A stretch of DNA of 64,000 nt from Thermocatellispora tengchongensis (GTDB lineage Bacteria > Actinomycetota > Actinomycetes > Streptosporangiales > Streptosporangiaceae). The stretch covers positions 80,721-144,720 of the forward strand of contig NZ_JACHGN010000027.1 in NCBI RefSeq assembly GCF_014202315.1, read 5' to 3'. Each line of letters opens with the position of its first letter. Position 1 is the first letter of the stretch. This document shows positions 61,777 to 64,000 of the stretch, in pieces. The translations under genes were made by a program, and so were the position numbers. The notes under the pieces were generated by a model. That model made no database searches, was not told the DNA's origin, and was given only the letters and a program-made list of their open reading frames with translations.

Positions 61777-62970
61777 GTGCCGGGCGTCGAGGAGGATCGG
61801 CCCGCGCCCAGCGGTGAACCCCTGGGGCCAGGGCCGTTCCGGGTGTTCGTCCTGAAGATCCACGGCAGGTGCGACCTGTCGTGCGACTACTGCTACGTCT
61901 ACCGGGGAGCCGACCGGCGGTGGGCGCGGCGGCCGGTCGTCATGCCCCGCCAGGTCGCCGAGCGGGCCGCGGCGCGCATCGCCGAGCACGTGCGCCGGCA
62001 CGCCCTGCCCGCGGTGCGGGTGGTGCTGCACGGCGGCGAGCCGCTGCTGTGCCGGCCCGAGCAGATCGAGCACGTCGTACGCCGGGTGCGCGCCGAGGTG
62101 GGCGGCGACGCGCGGGTCCGCGTCCAGATGCAGACCAACGGCGTACGGCTCGGCGAGGTCTACCTGCGCCTGCTGGACCGGCTGGACGTGCACGTCGGGG
62201 TCAGCCTCGACGGCGGCCCGTCCGCGCACGACCGGCACCGCCGCACCGCCTCCGGCCGGGGCAGCCACGAGGCCGTGGCGGCCTCCCTGGCCCGGCTGCG
62301 CGCCGAGCCCTACCGTCACCTGTACGACGGCCTGCTGTGCGTGGTGGACCTGGACAACGACCCCGTGGCGACCTACGAGGCGCTGCTGGAGCACGAGCCC
62401 CCGGCCGTGGACTTCCTGCTGCCGCACGCCACCTGGACCACGCCGCCGCCCGGCCGCGCCGCCCCCGGCGCCACCCCGTACGCCGACTGGCTGGGCGCCG
62501 TGTTCCGCCGCTGGTACGGCGCCGAGCGCAAGGAGACCCGGGTCCGGTTCCTGGAGGAGATCATCAACCTGCTCCTCGGCGGCACCTCCGCGCTCGGCAC
62601 CCTCGGCCGGTCCGCGCAGTCGATCGCGGTCGTCGAGACCGACGGCGGCATCGAGCTGAGCGACCAGCTCAAGGTGGCCTTCGAGGGCGCGGGCGACACC
62701 GGGCTGAACGTGCTCACCGACCCCTTCGACGCGGTGTCCGCCCTCCCGCAGGCCGCGGTCCTGCACCCGGCCGCCGCCACCCTGTGCCCCACCTGCGCCG
62801 CCTGCGACCTCGTGCGCGTCTGCGGCGGCGGCGACCTCGCCCACCGCTACCGGCGCGGCGGCGGCTTCGCCAACCCCTCGGTGTACTGCCCCGACCTGTA
62901 CGCCCTCATCGGCGAGATCCGCGACCGCCTGACCCGCGACGTGGCCGCCCTCCGCGCGGCCCCGGGATGA
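61777..62970 (+). CDS. fxsB: FxsB-family radical SAM/SPASM peptide maturase
   Basis: A 397-residue radical SAM enzyme (406 if from GTG 61750). The 4Fe-4S motif is CDLSCDYCYVY at about 30-40, the SAM-binding GGEP is in VVLHGGEPLL, and the C-terminal SPASM-like cysteines are in CPTCAACDLVRVCGGGD and YCPDL. The family forms cyclophane crosslinks in FxsA-type precursors. I choose GTG 61777 for the AAGGGACGAGGAG stretch before it; GTG 61750 lies exactly at the predicted transcription start and is a leaderless alternative. The stop is a TGA, after which the same frame leads straight into the HEXXH protein. Confidence 0.87.
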   Translation: MPGVEEDRPAPSGEPLGPGPFRVFVLKIHGRCDLSCDYCYVYRGADRRWARRPVVMPRQVAERAAARIAEHVRRHALPAVRVVLHGGEPLLCRPEQIEHVVRRVRAEVGGDARVRVQMQTNGVRLGEVYLRLLDRLDVHVGVSLDGGPSAHDRHRRTASGRGSHEAVAASLARLRAEPYRHLYDGLLCVVDLDNDPVATYEALLEHEPPAVDFLLPHATWTTPPPGRAAPGATPYADWLGAVFRRWYGAERKETRVRFLEEIINLLLGGTSALGTLGRSAQSIAVVETDGGIELSDQLKVAFEGAGDTGLNVLTDPFDAVSALPQAAVLHPAAATLCPTCAACDLVRVCGGGDLAHRYRRGGGFANPSVYCPDLYALIGEIRDRLTRDVAALRAAPG

Positions 62971-62985
62971 CCGGCCCGCCGGCGC

Positions 62986-64000
62986 ATGATCCCGCCCCGC
63001 CACGCCCTCCCGGCCCCGCTGCTGACCGCGCTGTCCCACGGCGGAGGCGGCGCCGAGGCGGCCTCGCACCTGGCCGCCGCCGAGCACAGCAAGCACCTCC
63101 TGCTGCTGGCCGGCGCCCTGCACGCCTCTGGCGGCGGCGCCGGCACGCCCCCGGCCGAGGCCCTGCGGGTGCTGGCCGAGGCCGAGCGCGCGGATCGGGA
63201 GGCCGTGCGCGAGGTGATCACCTACCCGGCGACGGGCGCGTGGGCCGCCGCCACGATCATGCGCGGGCGCGGCGCCCCCGACGCCGTACGGGCGGGCTTC
63301 CCGGCCTGCGTGGCCGCCGCCGCGGCGCTGCGCACCGGCACGCGCGCCACGCTGCTCCTGCCCGCCGCCCGCGGCCCCACGGCGGCCCCCGGCACGCTCG
63401 CGACCGTGCGGCTGCCCTCCCTCGGCCGGGCCGTGTTCGGGGTGCCGTGCGAGACCGTGCTGTTCCGCTCCGGCCCGGGCGGCGGCGAGCTGATCGCCGA
63501 CGGCCTCCGCCTGCCGATCGCCCCGGACGCGGGCCCGGCCGGGGCGGGCCCGGCCCGCTGGGAGGCGATCCGGCGCATGGACCTGGCCCCCGACACGGCC
63601 GGCTTCCCGGTGGCCCTGGACGACGTCGGCGGCTACGCGCTCCCGGGCGCCCCCGCCCCCGCCGGCCGTCTCGGCGCCGCCGCGGCCCGCCACTGGGAGG
63701 AACGCCTGCGCGCGGGCTGGCGCCTCCTGACCCGCGAGCACCCGGGACCCGCCGCCGAGATCCGCTCGATCCTGAAAGCGGTCGTCCCCCTCACCGGCCC
63801 CGGGGAGCGGCCGCCCGGCGGCTCTGTGCCCGGCTCAGGGGCGGCGGGGGAGCGGTGGCCGGCCGGCGCCAGTGCGACCGCGCGGGCGGCGTTCGGGGCG
63901 ATGGGGCTGAGCCCGCCCGGCGACGCGGTCGCCACCGCCGTGGCGCTGGTGCACGAGGCGCAGCACGCCAAACTGGCGGCGCTCATGGACCTGTACGAGC
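62986..64000 (+). CDS. HEXXH-motif putative peptide modification protein, 3'-truncated by window edge
   Basis: The frame is open from ATG 62986 to the end of the window (338 codons) and so is partial. It begins LPAPLLTALSHGGGGAEAASHLAAAEHSKHLLLLAG and contains VALVHEAQHAKLAALMDLYE near the window end: the HEAQH is the HEXXH motif that names the family. It is in the same frame as fxsB, with only TGA and five codons between; in many relatives the two are one protein. Upstream is an ATG at 62967 in another frame that is not used. Zinc-hydrolase-like or 2OG-type chemistry on the peptide is known only by family association. Confidence 0.85.
   Translation, partial: MIPPRHALPAPLLTALSHGGGGAEAASHLAAAEHSKHLLLLAGALHASGGGAGTPPAEALRVLAEAERADREAVREVITYPATGAWAAATIMRGRGAPDAVRAGFPACVAAAAALRTGTRATLLLPAARGPTAAPGTLATVRLPSLGRAVFGVPCETVLFRSGPGGGELIADGLRLPIAPDAGPAGAGPARWEAIRRMDLAPDTAGFPVALDDVGGYALPGAPAPAGRLGAAAARHWEERLRAGWRLLTREHPGPAAEIRSILKAVVPLTGPGERPPGGSVPGSGAAGERWPAGASATARAAFGAMGLSPPGDAVATAVALVHEAQHAKLAALMDLYE

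Overview
The window is about 64 kb of very GC-rich, densely coded actinobacterial chromosome. Many genes overlap through ATGA or GTGA junctions, many starts are GTG or TTG, and the gene content is typical of filamentous actinomycetes: hydroxamate siderophore NRPS, KstR2-type steroid ring-degradation cluster, the SCO2521-SCO2525 block first numbered in Streptomyces coelicolor, and an FxsA/FxsB peptide-maturation locus. I think a Streptosporangiales-type organism (Nonomuraea, Actinomadura or a relative) is most likely, but the sequence alone does not prove the genus. I saw no rRNA, tRNA, CRISPR array or intact insertion sequence.

Layout. 1-5.8 kb: 3' end of a siderophore NRPS, an iron box, a siderophore-binding lipoprotein, an ornithine/lysine N-hydroxylase and an MbtH protein. 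5.8-9.8 kb: a small envelope/stress operon (holin-like, DUF3618, YihY) facing a vWA surface protein across a 110-bp inverted-repeat element. 9.8-17.9 kb: a KstR2-type steroid C/D-ring degradation cluster (SDR, echA20, ipdA, ipdB, ipdC, ipdF, kstR2, fadA6) followed by a P450. 18-24.5 kb: a CopD-CtaG copper membrane fusion with a long Pro/Ala-rich head, a large LuxR regulator and an APH-fold kinase. 24.8-31.3 kb: a conserved but uncharacterised SCO2525-2524-2523-2522-2521 operon plus a membrane protein. 31.2-36.7 kb: a broken FAD oxidoreductase, a tiny secreted protein, an MFS pump with a disrupted start, a DoxX-like/DUF692 pair and a LacI regulator. 36.8-45.2 kb: a PotABCD-like ABC transporter, a triple-DUF4142 lipoprotein, a ROK repressor and a SUKH-like protein. 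45.2-52.7 kb: a membrane/coiled protein with a tandem duplication at its stop codon, an LLM-oxidoreductase remnant, TetR, an AlkA-like glycosylase, NAD kinase, a type III PKS with an ICMT-type methyltransferase, an aldo/keto reductase and DUF2809. 52.7-56.7 kb: a three-gene lipoprotein-ATPase-ATPase operon. 56.7-64 kb: an Fxs-type RiPP locus with precursor, NB-ARC/TPR protein, radical SAM/SPASM maturase and a HEXXH peptide-modification protein cut by the window edge.

How the genes work together. The iron genes form one iron-repressed assembly and uptake unit. The KstR2 block is a nearly complete translationally coupled route for opening and thiolysing the last steroid rings. The SCO252x block pairs a SAM methyltransferase with a MinD-like protein whose P-loop lacks the usual lysine. 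The Fxs locus carries an atypical precursor that does not end in FxSxx, and its maturase and HEXXH partner lie in the same frame separated by one TGA and five codons. Together with the adjoining ATPase trio, these are the best candidates for undescribed biology here.

Several reading frames between 26 and 33 kb are broken by single-base events (SCO2524 homologue, FAD oxidoreductase, MFS start). Either this stretch is decaying or the assembly has base errors there.
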